The position numbers were made by a program, and so were the translations under genes. Source: Heliopora coerulea (taxonomy: Eukaryota > Cnidaria > Anthozoa > Scleralcyonacea > Helioporidae). From it: a DNA stretch of 64,000 bases. Location: the NCBI GenBank assembly GCA_030142905.1, contig JASJOG010000016.1:809001-873000 (forward strand). Reading direction: 5' to 3'. How positions within the stretch are numbered: the stretch's first letter is position 1; each line of letters opens with the position of its first letter. This document shows positions 29,440 through 41,679 of this stretch, in pieces. The notes below the pieces were generated by a model, which was given only the letters and a program-made list of their open reading frames with translations, was not told where the DNA came from and ran no database searches.

Positions 29440-32290
29440 GTCTCCATTTTCAAAACTTAACGACTTTAAAACAGGACGCGTGAATATTGCAAACCTTGTG
29501 AGACGTTTGGACGAGTTGCTTTTCTGTATGAAGGAACCGACTTTGGACGTACTTACTATCAATGAAACGAGGCAAGATGACCATCAGCAATGCGGCAATT
29601 GAGATACCAGGGTATAACGTTATTAGGAATGATCGCAATAGAAAAGGAGGCGGAGTTGCAATCTACGTGAGGAAAAATATTAGTTTCATAGAGCGTAATG
29701 AATTAAATACTAGTAACCTCGAAATTACATGGGATGAAATTTCCAAACCAAAAAGTAATTTGGTATTATTGCAACTTGGTAATGAGTATCGTCCTCCAAA
29801 CTCGAAATTGGAATTATTTGATGAATTTGAACGATTCCTGCAACACTCAGGGAGTGAAAATAAAGAACTAATTATAACTGGTGATCTCAATTGCAATTTT
29901 CTACAAGCAAACAGTAACCCCTCCTTAACTAAACTAAAAAGATCTCATGGATGTTTACCAACAACAAAACCACATTAATGGTCCTGCAAGAATAACAATG
30001 TCGTCTACCTCCCTCATCGATGTCATCCTCACGCTAGTAAATCGCAATAAAATCATAAATGCAGGGGTCATAGATATTGGGATCAGTGATCATCTTTTTG
30101 TTTATGTCAGCAGGAAAGTCGGTGTTCCAAAAGAAAGTCCAAAACTTTTTGGAATAAGGCAATTCAAACATTTCAACAGATTTAAATTTCCAGAGGATTT
30201 AAGGTCAGCTTTTCTTTTATTTAATAAAATATCAGATCCCAAATTGGCTTGGGAATATTGGAAAAGTAAATTCCTGGATATCTCAAACAAACATGCACCA
30301 ACTAGACTTCGAAGAGTCAAATGCGAATACAAACCTTGGCTTACAGTGGAAATTAACAAACTAAGTAATAATAGAAATTACTTGAAAAGAAAGGCAATTC
30401 GTCTGAAATCGCAAACTTACAATGGAGCTTATAAAAAGTGTGGACATAAACACTACCGTTTGATTAAAAAAAAGCTGACTATTACATTTCCAAATTGTTA
30501 AATGCCAAAAATTTGAAAGAAAGTTGGAAAATAATTAATGAACTTTCAAACAGACGATATAAGACGACAAATGTCAAAGAAATTCATGTGAACGGGCGTT
30601 TCGTTACTGAAGAAGTTAGAATAGCTGAAAATTTTAACGAATACTTTTCAAATATTGGTCCTACTTTAGCCGACATACAGGTACTTATCCCTTAAAGTAC
30701 ATGACTTCGGCGACTAGCCAACTCTATTTCAAAATTATTAAATACGAGTATTTGCAGAGAATGCTGAACTAATTGAAAACTAAGAAGGTGGCTGATCCCG
30801 ACAAAATATCAACTAAATTGTTAAAAGAAGCAGGTGATGCCATAATAGACACACTTGTCCACATTTTCAATTTATTCATACGTAATGGCGTATACCCTGA
30901 AGATCTGAAAGCAGCCTGTTTTACTCCCATTTTCAAATCAGGACCAAAAACTGATCGTGGAAAGTATCGTCCAGTGGTAGTAATTTCAGTTATCGCAAAA
31001 CTCCTTGAAAAGTTGTTTTTCAACAACTAATAACGTTTCTTGAGAGTAACAAAATTTTTGATCCTCAACAATCTGGTTTTCGAAAGAATCACTCTATTGA
31101 AACTGCACTTTTCCATTCCTCTAACCAATGGCTTATAAACATGGGCCATGGTCTTATTAATGGTACTTTGTCCCTTGATTTAAAAAAGCCATTTGATACC
31201 GTTGACCATGCGATACTATTAGCAAAACTAAGATACTATGGAATCATTGGAACCATTCTTCAGTGGTTTCAATCATACCTTAACAATCGTAAGGAAATTT
31301 GCAAAGTAATCAAAAAATCTTCGACCTCGGGAGTCATCCGTTGTGGGGTTCCACGGGGATCTAATCTCGGATCTTTACTTTTTCTTCTGTACATAAACGA
31401 TTTGTCGAAATCCATTAAAGAAACAAATCCCGCCTTATTTGCCGACGATGCCAGTTTACATGTGGGGTGAAAACTGTATGAGGAATTGAGGAGAAACTGA
31501 ATTTTGATCTTGAAAATGTTCATAACTGGTTACTGACCAACAAACTAACGTTGAACATGGAAAAAACCGAATACATGATCATAGGATATAGTCAAAGACT
31601 GGGAATACTCTCAGGTTACAAGCCTACTATAACTATTGGTAGGCAAAAGACTAAGCGAGTAACAAGTAAAAAAGTATTTGAAGTAATAATTGAAGAGCAA
31701 TTGAAATGGGATAAACACAACGAAGAGCAGTGCAAAAATATTAAAAAAATATTGGCCTGTTTAAAAAAGGCGAAACAACTTTTTTCCACAAGAGACTTTA
31801 ATTAGAATGTACAATGCTCTGGTGTTGTCTCATTTCAATTACTGTTCAAATGTTAGGAATGATGGAACTAGCTCACACCTGAACATCATATAAACTACAA
31901 AAAAGAGCCGCACGAGTGATAACTGAATCAAATTACTATATTCCATCTTCTGATATCTTTAAAAGACTTAGATGAGATGCAATAAGTAAAATTCTGGAGG
32001 AACGCCAAATTATCATGATGTTCAAAATTACTTAAGGTTTTGTGCCCAAGTACTTACTAGAACTTTTCCATTTCCGAGACAATTCTCACTACAGCTTACG
32101 GAATAATAAAATAGAATATTCTTTAGCAAAGCCTAACACAAATTTTCTAAAGAAAGGCTTTTCATATAGAGGAGCTGGGTCATGGAACTCGCTACTAAAC
32201 TTTCTACTTTAAGAAAAATTTGATTATTCAATCATATCTTTCAAAAAGAAAATAAAAACACTCAATCTTGAATTATAGTACTGGAGTTCC
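29440..32290 (+). pseudogene. CR1/L2 LINE ORF2: AP endonuclease and reverse transcriptase
   Basis: 29562-29978 carries the endonuclease: GGGVAIYVRKNISF and ELIITGDLNCNF. 29947-30501 adds DVILT and GISDHLFVYV. RT blocks follow: DPDKISTKLLKEA (30773), FDPQQSGFRKNHSIETAL, LSLDLKKPFDTVDHAILL (31160), GVPRGSNLGSLLFLLYINDL and the catalytic FADDA at 31438-31452. The C-terminal region runs to about 32280. At least five frameshifts or stops separate these pieces, so it is not functional. The order EN-RT and the YINDL text place it in the jockey/CR1 group. Confidence 0.85.
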
Positions 32291-32459
32291 TGAAAATTTA
32301 ATTCTTAATGTTGTAAATAGTTCATAGATTATTCCTAAAATAATTAGGGTATATGTAAGATTTTTCTGTTGGAAATATCATAATTATGTAGGTTAATTAG
32401 GTTATGTAAGGGAAAGACAAGGTCCTTTGAAAATCAGTATAACACCGAAAGGTTACCGT
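32291..32459. other. LINE 3' untranslated sequence
   Basis: AT-rich sequence following the CR1/L2 ORF2; presumably its 3' UTR. Confidence 0.45.
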
Positions 32460-32477
32460 GTTTAAATAATTTTAAAT

Positions 32478-33145
32478 GATAATAATAATAATAATAAAAT
32501 AATAATACTACTTATAATAATAATAATAATAAAATAATAATAATACTTATAATAATAATAATAATAATAGTTGGGTGGTGTGCAAGTTGTAATAATAATA
32601 ATAATAAATGTCCATAAGCAACACCAGGCAGTGGCTGTCATGGCTTCTGGTCTTAACTGATTGGGAGTGCTAACATGTACATGTTTTGTCTCGGTGCAAT
32701 AAATAGGCTACATCAAATATCCTGTCCAATACCACAGATTTGTTTGCCAGTTGTTTGACCTTAACCGGTTGAGCATGTTCCTTTTGGGCTGACACTCAGT
32801 GCATCTCTGATCATGGATGGGAGTAGTGGCTCACATGGATGTGGTTGATATCTTCATACTAGGATACCAGGGTGGATTGATCAAACATAAGCTTCTCTCA
32901 TCAAGGGACCATTTTAGCGGAATGGGCTACCCGACCTGGAGGTATTCCTAATAGGGCCTCACCTGCAAGGTCATGCGTTGTTTTCTTTTAGTTACACCAT
33001 ATCACGCACATTTAGCTGTGATGCATGGGCCTGGTGTACCCTTATCAGACTGGTTGTCATGATGGGCATATTGGGCTTCGTATATTTGTACCCCAGCGTC
33101 ACTTTGATGGCATGTTGCTCCTCTCATTCAATAATAATAATAATG

Positions 33146-33180
<35 letters not shown>
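32478..33180 (+). repeat. R2-like LINE 3' tails with (AAT)n microsatellites
   Basis: 32569-32605 repeats the TTGGGTGGTGTGCAAGTTG box that ends LINE fragment 1 at 13925-13950, followed by AAT triplets. 32606-33128 looks like another LINE untranslated region and ends in (AAT)n at 33130-33180. A third (AAT)n lies at 32478-32565. These are stacked 3' ends without coding sequence. Confidence 0.6.
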
Positions 33181-33181
<1 letters not shown>

Positions 33182-33639
33182 CCCCGTGACCTGCGAAATA
33201 CCGAATTGACATCCGGCGGGGAATAGTCATGTCTTAAGGGCAGGTGAAGAGCTCTGTAAACTTGGCAGGCAATCACCTAGTGGAGGTTACACGAAGAATT
33301 ATACCCGCAACCCAAGGTGTTAATCGTACTGATGGGTGAATGGCAGCTGCGAAAACTTTCGCAAACGGTACCTGGCAGGAAGTGGCGCCCCCTTCCAGTA
33401 ATAGCCTTATCCAGAGAGCCGGGCAACCCTGGATGGACCTTTGAACCGTGCATAGCAAATAACTTATATGGGTAGAAGAAGAATAAAAAAAACAAAAAGC
33501 CATATCGCTTGCCCTGTGATTAATCAGGAAGCGCGTCTCTCAGAGGGGAACCAGTCTGAGGTCGAAAATTCTGTACCTGGAACCAACTCTTCCACAAATA
33601 ATGAGCCATTAGGTCACCAACACCCGAATGCTCTATACT
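33181..33639. repeat. Unclassified repeat-like block
   Basis: Moderate-GC sequence without a consistent frame, between an AAT tail and the next LINE. It may be LINE 5' sequence. I found no second copy in the window. Confidence 0.35.
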
Positions 33640-34567
33640 TGGCCCGGCATTATTTAACATCTATATTAACGACCTTCCTAACGTTCCTACAGTTTGTCCT
33701 TTGGAATCGTACGTCGATGATTCAAAAATGTATTTGTCATTTTCATTGAAAAACATCAGTGTTGGGGGAACCCAATTTGAGAACGATTTAAAGAGAGTTG
33801 CTGCATGGTGTTGCTCTAGTAGCCTACTCATCAACCCTGGAAAAACTAAACTCGTTTTATTTGGTACTCCACAAATGTTAAGTCAAGTTCAGGACTTTCG
33901 AGTACCCTTCCTTGGAAAGATACTACGGCCTGTTTCTTCAGCGAAAGATTTAGGGATGGAGTTTGACAAAACCCTGAGTTATGATGAACATATTGTCCAA
34001 GTAGTCTCCAAATGCACAAAGTCCCTTTATCAAATTAATCGAGTCAAACACATTTTGGACAATCGGACCTTAAAAGTGATTATAAATGCCTTAGTTTTTA
34101 GTAAACTATATTATTGTTCCTCAGTGTGGGCAAATACTTCTACGAAGAACATAATTAAACTACAGAGTGTACAAAATTTTGCCGCAAGAATCGTCACAGG
34201 TACAAAGAAGTATGACCATATCACGCCTGCACTGAAACAATTAGATTGGATGCCTGTTGATTATATGTTACAATACAAAGATGCTGTTATGACATTTAAA
34301 TGCTTGAATGACTTAGCCCCATCATATCTAGCCAGAAGATTTATATCCAGGTCGCAAACACATGACCGAGACACAAGATGTAAAGGCGAGTTACAGATTC
34401 CCTTTTATCGAACTGCAACGGGGCAGCGTTCATTTATATATAGGGCGACCAAACTATGGAATGAACTTGAGGATGATATTAAGAATATTTCTAATATCGA
34501 AACTTTTAAGATTTTAATAAGGAAAAAACTATATAAAGAATGTTGGAATAGCTGCATGAATAGTTAA
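33640..34567 (+). pseudogene. LINE reverse transcriptase C-terminal half, open frame
   Basis: From GPALFNIYINDL at 33640 the frame runs through catalytic YVDD (33710-33721) and LKRVAAWCCSSSLLINPGKTK. It then passes through the post-RT text LKLIIN-like, VQNFAARIVTG and YRATKLWNELEDDI to a stop at 34565. There is no stop inside 33701-34567 (288 codons), unlike the other LINEs here. The front half of RT and the endonuclease are missing, so it is a 5'-truncated copy of a rather young family. A (AACTTTTT)n tail adjoins it. Confidence 0.85.
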
Positions 34568-34622
34568 CTTTTTAACTTTTTAACTTTTTAACTTTTTAAC
34601 TTTTTAACTTTTTAACTTTTTA
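34563..34622. repeat. (AACTTTTT)n minisatellite
   Basis: About seven copies of an 8-bp unit beginning at the LINE stop codon. Confidence 0.92.
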
Positions 34623-34769
34623 TCTTGTTATTAATTGTAATATATAGTTTAAATTCACGTAGGTTGAGTAATTAATGATGTTAATGTAAATATAGATTTG
34701 TAACGTACATAATCATTAATTGTAATTATTTCTGAAAAGCCAGAAAGGAGAAATAAATTACTTTAATAA

Positions 34770-35150
34770 TAATAATTAATAATAATAATAACAACATTGG
34801 ACCAGCGAACTCACAAACAAACAAACCCACATCAGGAAAAAGAACTCCATGGACACGGGAAGAATACTCCCAAGTCATGAAGTCATTTTATTCAGCACTA
34901 GAAAGACCCACATCAAATACCACTAACACCACTTACGGGATATGGAGAAATGCGGGTGGGGATGATATAAGCCCATACATTGATGCAGGTAAACTTGCTA
35001 ACGTGCGTAGAGATATAATACGAAACAACCGACTGACACACGCAGAACTCGAACAAATCAAACAGAGTGTGATATCAGACCCAAATTTCAATGATGAGTT
35101 GCGAGTAGAAGGCAGTGCCCTTTGCATCTGTTCCTCAAAGCTCTTAATCA
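34770..35150 (+). pseudogene. R2-like LINE N-terminal fragment
   Basis: Frame 34877-35212 and the text before it read KRTPWTREEYSQVMKSFYSAL, then TYGIWRNAGG and KLANVRRDIIRNNRLTHAELEQIK. This is a Myb-like N-terminal stretch known to me from R2-like LINEs of cnidarians. The frame is open to about 35130 and then runs into unrelated sequence. Confidence 0.55.
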
Positions 35151-35485
35151 TTGTTTGGACAATAAAATTTGATCCTACCTATCCTATCCTCTATCTTTTC
35201 CCTTGCTTCTGATACTATGTCATCCTCAACGTTCTTGGGCACTAGGATATTATCGCTGTTTTCTTTGATCATTCCTTACACAGTTTTCCTGTGTTCCCTC
35301 TTGACTTAGTCTAATAATTATCTAAACTCCTGAACTTTCGATGTGACTGCTTTACTGACTTTTGTGAGCGCTAACCGTTATTTCGCCTCCTTTAGTCACC
35401 AACACTTTCTCACCGTCAAACTTCGCTTTGTTGGGCTTCCCCCTTGTACCAAATATAACCGTGGTGTCACTTATTAACCTCTTCA
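35151..35485. other. Unassigned stretch between LINE and Polinton remnants
   Basis: The minus strand gives broken frames (KFDGEKVLVTKGGE) without a domain I can name. It may be more of a decayed transposon. Confidence 0.3.
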
Positions 35486-36066
35486 ATGCTAGACCGTCTA
35501 TCACCCGAATATTTAAGTTGGGATTTTTACAGAAAAGCTCCTTTTAGTCTCTCATTACTGACACCACCATCACAACTGGCGTTCGGTATATATAACTATA
35601 TATGCATCAACAAGACATACAGAATGAAAGTATCTGAACAGCGATGTTGGTGTCATCTGTTTAGAGATGCTACCAGAACACTTAAAACACTATCCTAAAA
35701 CATACAATCAATTTATACTCAGGATCCAGAATAGCTATTATCATTGACGACATGAGTGACTCCAACGAAAAACACAGTAGCCATAATACACTATCTTATC
35801 TTAGTTACAGTGGTCATCATCATAATTTCTCTCTCTTCATACTATCAAAAAAACTAAAACGCATCTCAACCGATATACGTAAGAACACAACAAGAATGAA
35901 ATTTTTCATAATGCATAATAAACTTAGTCTGAAAACCTTAAAAGACGAATTTTTTGGTCACATAAATGACGAAAGCACAGAAAATGACATTATTAATAAG
36001 TCGAACGGACATAGATACATTGACATAAAACTAAAGAAAAATCCACCAACTTATGAAATTCACTAA
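35486..36066 (+). pseudogene. Polinton/Maverick-like packaging ATPase remnant
   Basis: Around 35733 the frame reads IAIIIDDMSD, a Walker B motif, followed by LSYLSYSGHHHNFSLFILSKKLKRISTDIRKNTTRMKFFI. This matches the layout of FtsK/HerA-type packaging ATPases of Polintons: Walker B, a GRH-like patch, a sensor stretch and a DIR patch. The 5' side with Walker A is not recognisable. Only a partial, decayed copy is present. I base the call on motif order, not on a search. Confidence 0.5.
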
Positions 36067-36092
36067 CCAAACATACCTTACAATATAGACAT

Positions 36093-36620
36093 AATGCCAA
36101 GACGCAAATCAAAAAAGACCGAGGAAACAGAAGATATAAATAGCCTTGTTGAAGCACTTAAAACGCTAATGATGTACTAAATTAAAGTCGTTGTTAATGA
36201 AAATAATAACGAATATGACGGTGAAAAAGTCACAACTGTAGCAAACGACAAATTAACAGAAAACATCGATGTCGACAGAAAAGGATCCGAGTTGTTAAGA
36301 ACACGTGGAGATGGGGAGCTCGATCAGTCCGTCAAGTATATCAAAAAGGCATCATCGAAAGTTATCAATAAACTATGGTCAGAATGTAATAAGAGACGAA
36401 TGGATAAAGCTAACCAGTTCCTGGCCGATTGGTTTGTGGACTCAAAGCTGTCGAAGACTCCAAAGAACTGGAAAGTGAGCTCATGAAAGATAAACTGTTA
36501 AAACATGATGATGAATCAATAATATCAGTTGTCACACCATAAAATTATTTTCCCTATAAAGGGATTATTAGTGGCGATATCTCAACCGCCAGCTAGACTA
36601 ATATCCAAAAATATATGAAG
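36093..36620 (+). pseudogene. Polinton-associated small gene remnants
   Basis: Directly after the ATPase, short frames begin MPRRKSKKTEE (36093) and later ELDQSVKYIKKASSKVINKLW...ANQFLADW (36310-36440), ending near PYKGIISGDISTA. I recall similar small proteins next to the ATPase in cnidarian Polinton-type elements but cannot name their function. Several stops are present. Confidence 0.35.
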
Positions 36621-37084
36621 ACGTAAGGTGATGCAGTCGCTAGAGGTCCCTTCCCTGGGAATCCTGTAAATAAAACAGAAGAAAAAGCCGAATAAAATAA
36701 TCGTTCAACGGTATTTTTATAATAACTTTATTGTAAGGAAAAAATTAGTCAAAGTTTCCCCAACCATTTATCATTTTCAAATATACTTAAGTTTCTACTC
36801 CACACACACGTTTTATTACACAACTAGACGATATTCACTGTTGTTACCACACTGTGTAGGCTGTTTTTCACCTCACTACCTGCCACATATAACAGGCATT
36901 CACATAATTTATACTGGCATCTATAGTCAGAGCTGCTGAACGGATACGATTTTGTATCATCACTAGACAATACTGTACGCCGCTTCTTACCACTCTGGCC
37001 AAACCCCGAAAAATGATATCTGCAGGTGGGTCTGCAGTGGAGGACTAAAACGTATTTTTCCATTCGGTAGTCACGCCGCCCACT
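36621..37084 (-). other. Unassigned minus frame, Cys-rich
   Basis: The minus frame ending at 36824 reads YRMEKYVLVLHCRPTCRY, QSGKKRRTV and DYRCQYKLCECLLYV. It could be a decayed extracellular-domain exon, but its apparent start comes from the Penelope repeat at 37085-37260. No domain is assigned. Confidence 0.25.
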
Positions 37085-37260
37085 TTGGGAAATACAGACG
37101 CGAAAATGTTTAAGCACACAATCACACCATGACACATGACTGTAGCATCATAACTAACATGTTATTTAATCTGATGAATCAAGAAATACTACCAGAACAT
37201 GACGTTGAAATTAAAGAAATACATAAAAATGTTGTCATAGTTTAAATTTAAAATCCAGTT
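37085..37260 (+). repeat. Penelope-type terminal repeat fragment
   Basis: Reverse complement of the repeat at 26640-26860; the plus frame reads LFNLMNQEILPEHDVEIKEIHKNV. Confidence 0.65.
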
Positions 37261-37592
37261 AAAGCACATGCATAAAAGAAGTCAACCATCAATTGACAAT
37301 CGAAGTTTCATCAGTGTCAGGCAAAAATGTTTTATATATTGCTCTGGCAATTTTAAAAATCCCTGGACATGTAGGGATAAAAACATATATATCACCGTAA
37401 TGAGATTCTTTGAAAGCAGGTATTGGAGAGTTCTGTAAAATTCTAAATAATTAAGGCTAAAACGTTATGTGCGATCTTGGAAATCAAACCTGCTCAAAAC
37501 TATTCCCAAAATTTTTTCTATAACTATCGCTCGATTTTACGGTTTGTGATAAAATATATCTCGATATCATAGACAGGAAATTTACACATTTT

Positions 37593-37915
37593 TCACGTGG
37601 AGTATTTCCCATCATCTGTTACAGCATTTGCAAAATCTGATGAAACATTTCCCCAAGGAATGTTGATTATGTTCACAATTCCTACAGAAAGGAAATCTTT
37701 TCGCAAGCTGCCAATGTCAATTCTCTTAGTGACGCACGGATGATTCCCTAGGCTATCAATTTCCCGGGCGGAAAACGTGACCGTAAAATAAAGATTAGAG
37801 TAAATCTGGTGATTTTTAAGTGGAAACCCATGATCAAAGGCAACTTGAGAACATTCTACCATAAATTTTCCAAGTTTCGTTACCGACGTGAACATCTTCA
37901 GAGTAAGATTACTGG
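37593..37915 (-). CDS. Possible exon of unknown protein (about 107 codons)
   Basis: The minus-strand frame is open from about 37915 to a stop after KYST. It starts NTSNLTLKMF, has two Cys and N-glycosylation-like sites, and has balanced composition unlike the chance frames around it. A possible acceptor (ATACCAG) precedes it. It may be a host extracellular exon or a transposon piece. I recognise no domain. Confidence 0.3.
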
Positions 37916-38119
37916 TATTAACATCTCTCTTTATATAAAAGTAGTACGTGTTTGAATTGCATGATCAATAATTAAATGGCGAACCTATAGAAAAGGTGAC
38001 AAGATTGAAAGTGGGCAGGTATACGGTTTAAACACATATGTACTTGTTTATGTATATGTACATGCATACGTGTAGGTGTATTTGTATCTGTATTTATGTA
38101 TGTAACCGTTATGTCTGTA

Positions 38120-38765
38120 TTGATTACTTATTAACCGAGTGTGAGGTCTGTACAGGAAAGTATTTGTCTGACGTTTTGCGTGTGCAAAATAAAACGAGGG
38201 CAAATGCTTTCCCGTACAGACCAAACAAACGAGGTTAAATATATATTTTTATTTTATGGCTAAGCTCGCTCTTTGGTCTGTACGCAAAATGACGCACGCT
38301 GAATGTTTGCCTAGCCGTGCAATAAGTTTTCCGTACAGAGCGGCTAATTTTGGCAGGAAAATTTCCGAGTTGATCTGAAGACAAACAAACCAGATTCAGG
38401 TACGTTTTACAAAAGATTTACCATTAAAAAAAAAAAACCTACCAAAAAATTCTTAAATCTTCTCAACAATAATTTTATGCTGAAAACTAGATGAATTTAT
38501 GGGAAAAAACAAAAAAAAGACAAACACGAAGTAATAGATAAAAACAAGGAAATAAACCTAAGCCGTTTACTCATGAACTAAAAAGTTCGTTAAAAGCCAT
38601 AAAGGAAGAAACCAAAAGTCATGTGATAAACTCCTTATTAACCTCGTTTGTTCGGTCTGTACTGGAACCTATTTGTCCTCGGTTTTTTTCGCTCAGACCG
38701 AGCTCTTTCGTCAATCGGTTTGTACGAAAACCTCGGGCAAACACTTTCCCATCAAACATTGAAAC
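38120..38765. mobile_element. MITE-like element with GGTCTGTAC inverted repeats
   Basis: TTAACC...GGTCTGTACAGGAAAG at 38130-38160 is mirrored by CTTTCCCGTACAGACC...GGTTAA at 38208-38236. Related text recurs at 38640-38670 (TTAACCTCGTTTGTTCGGTC). It is a foldback-type non-coding element, possibly two units. Confidence 0.6.
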
Positions 38766-38889
38766 CTGTAATGTGGTCACCTATAATGTAATCACGAAGC
38801 TCGATGTCTTCCAGACAACGTAAAAATTGAACTACATGAATTTTTACAAGAACTGAGTTAATTAAAAAGTATTGTTTTTGAATATTAAG

Positions 38890-39213
38890 GTTTACGGATA
38901 AAAGGAAACGAAACAACTAATGAAACTTGTCCAGTGTTTATTGGAAAGCTTGAGATACGCGATGGCAAACAGTGGAAGACGCTTTGCGACAAGAACTGGA
39001 CGAAAGCTGATGCCGATAGAGCTTGCAAAGATCTTGGTTTCGATGCAGCAATCGAAGCGCTGCAGCCAGATGATGTTGATGATGATATTGGGAATATATC
39101 ATGCACGGATTTCTCATGTGGTGAACATGAAAAGTTTTTTCGTCAATGCAAAAAAGTTAGAAGTCAAAATTGTCCCCGCCCCTGTGCTGTTGGTGTACAT
39201 TGTCGGGTCGAAG
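38890..39213 (+). CDS. SRCR domain exon (108 codons)
   Basis: Acceptor AATATTAAG and donor GTAATG enclose exactly 324 nt with phase 1 on both sides, the normal form of a shuffled SRCR module. The text reads GKLEIRDGKQWKTLC, DADRACKDLGF, then IGNISCTDFSCGEHEKFFRQC and ends HCRV. These are the Trp, Cys and VCRQLGF-like positions of the scavenger receptor cysteine-rich fold; the usual AxxVCRQLGF is DRACKDLGF here. SRCR modules are extracellular ligand-binding units. The exon lies 6.5 kb upstream of a phase-compatible LRRNT exon. Confidence 0.85.
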
Positions 39214-40212
39214 GTAATGTTTTGAAGAATCTTTTGAACTTTCCATGTTCTAGATAGAGATCAATTCAGAAAACAGACCATTTTGTCTTACAGAAGCACC
39301 TATATACTGAAGCGGCTATAATTGAAGTACTTCTATTGTTTAGTAAATGAGCCTCCGTGCACATATGGGTGTACTATCAAGAGATATTTACCACTGGTTT
39401 ACGTAAATGACAATTCTCTGCAGCTCCCTACTATCCAAGGTTCATTGAACGATTGTATTATAGACTTGGCATCTACTTTAATGTTACATTTTTTCAGTTT
39501 TGAAATATTGCTGCGACATACGGGCGTTCCCTACGTGAAAAAAGGGTCATAGAAGTTATAAACTAGGTGTAGCACACATTCATAGAAACTGATTGCGGGT
39601 AACCAGGTGGAGCACAAACAAGAAAAATAGCTGGGTTCACAGTTTTAAAGCTTGTTTATCCGTATAATTGTAATGATAGACATTTGAAATGTAAATCTTG
39701 CTAAAAGATTTCGAAAGTACGATTGTCAGGTTCCGATCCTAAAAATTACTGGGGCTATGCCTCCCTGTCTCTGTTTAATGCCAATATTATTACATGACTA
39801 CCTGCTGATTGAAAGCAATTAAAAAATTCTGCGCAAAACCAGAAAGATGAATGTTATATTGAATGTACATATAAAGACTTCTTCAAAATAGTCAAGCTAC
39901 CTCAATCATGAAATATCGTCTGCTAAATGAGTTAGCCTTCTTTTATGAGGCTTCTACACGACCCAAAAACTTAACTGTACTCAACATTTTCTTCGCCGTC
40001 ACTTCACTCATAGTTTCCCCGTGATGTGACGTTCAAACGTCGAAATAAGTCACAGAATAATGACATACTTCGCGTGCATCCTACCCAAAGAGTACACTCA
40101 GAATCTTTAAATGGACGAACGCCTTAAATACTTTCGAAGGTCCTGATAAAATCTGCTTCCTGACAATGTTATAACCTATTGACATTGACAGTCTCCCCCT
40201 TTCCCTCTTAAG
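39214..40212. other. Intron after the SRCR exon
   Basis: No coding signal that I can support. Chance frames only. Confidence 0.5.
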
Positions 40213-40639
40213 TGTTATGCATTCAACTAATGTTAATGTTGTGACCGCTGGTCACTTGATGGTCAAACATAAAAACATCTGACGGACTTTGTTGTTTATA
40301 TACGTTAACCATTGAATAATATATGCAACGTGGTGTCAGGAAACGGGATCTGTTGAATGACGGAATTTAAAGTTGATGCATTAAAGTGGAAAATGACAGA
40401 AACCAACACAAACTCCTACAACTGGCCCGCAATGAAGTGAAAACCAACGGATCCCGACGAAGAATGGGAGCACTTTTATCAATTCACGTTTGGAGGTCCT
40501 TAAAGTACATGTACAGAGAAAGAAAACAATTAATTTTGTAATCTCATGAGTTTTGTAGGAGATAAAAAGCTGCGAAATGTTCCTTACCTTCAAGTGAAAG
40601 ATTGTACAAATTAGAGAGAAGAAAAACCGCCAAGAGGTA

Positions 40640-41250
40640 AGTGGAAAAGATCTGCTCGAAGGTCGGTCAAGCGTGAGCATTAGCCCATTTCAACAGTGGA
40701 GGAAATGGCTAGTAAGATCCCAGAAGCCAAAGTATTTAGAGTATTAGATGCCAAGAGTGGATATCTTCATATGAAATTGGATTACGAGTCGAGCCTACTT
40801 ACAACAATAAACACGCCTATGGGCTGATACCGCTGGTTCAAACTAGGATTTCCTATCAACTCAGGACCAGAAATGTACCGGAAAGGAATGGACATGACGC
40901 TTGCAGAAAGAGAACATGCGAATGCCATAATGGGTGACATACTAGAGGCTGGACGAGATGTGCCACATGATAATGCTGTTCTGCGAAAAATTACCTTACA
41001 GCGCCAAAAGCTACAAGCTTAAACTTAACTTTGACAAGGTAAAGAGGCACGTTATATGGGTCTAATGCTATCAGCAACGGGCTCAAGCCAGTTCGTGAAA
41101 AAGTGGAGGCGATGAAAAATATGCCAGAACCTGAGAACAAGTAAGGCATCAGTCACTTCTTAGGATCAGTACAATACCTTCCCAATTTTTACCAATGTTG
41201 GCTGAAGTGGAAGGACCACGGCGCCCACTGATGAAGAAAGACAATCTTGC
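40640..41250 (+). pseudogene. Gypsy-2 reverse transcriptase remnant
   Basis: Frames with stops read AKVFRVLDAKSGYLHMKLD (palm), YRWFKLGFPINSGPEMY and later YMGLMLSATG. These are the order and spacing of gypsy RT blocks. The catalytic box is degenerate (IMGDI). Confidence 0.7.
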
Positions 41251-41679
41251 ACTTGGGTAAATAGCAGGTCGTAGCAGGTAACCGTGATGAATTAGTTCTG
41301 ATGGATGGCATGATTAATCGAGGAATGCGGATTGTAGTACCACGGTCAATGTGACTGGAAATGCTTGATTCAAATATTTCCAGTCAGCTTGAGCTCATCC
41401 ATGAAATTAATTTTGGTATAGTAAAGTCTAAGCAAAGAGCTGGAATGGTCGTCTACTACATGACCTGGCATGAGTTCTCAAGTCAAGTCAGAAAAAAAAT
41501 GTACTGCGTTTTATATCATGACAACACATCTGCACAGCTGAAAATCCGATAACTCTAAAAAAGATGCCCTGGCTACCCCTGGTCTGCAATCATAACAACC
41601 CTATACTGTCCATAGTTTACGTCTCCAAATATATAAAAGTGACTTAGCTCAGCGACGTTTCAATCTAATTGCAGCACTG

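Noticed and set aside
36824..37135. Zona-pellucida-like or other secreted domain on the minus strand
   Set aside because: The apparent N-terminus derives from a Penelope terminal repeat and the Cys spacing does not fit a domain I know.
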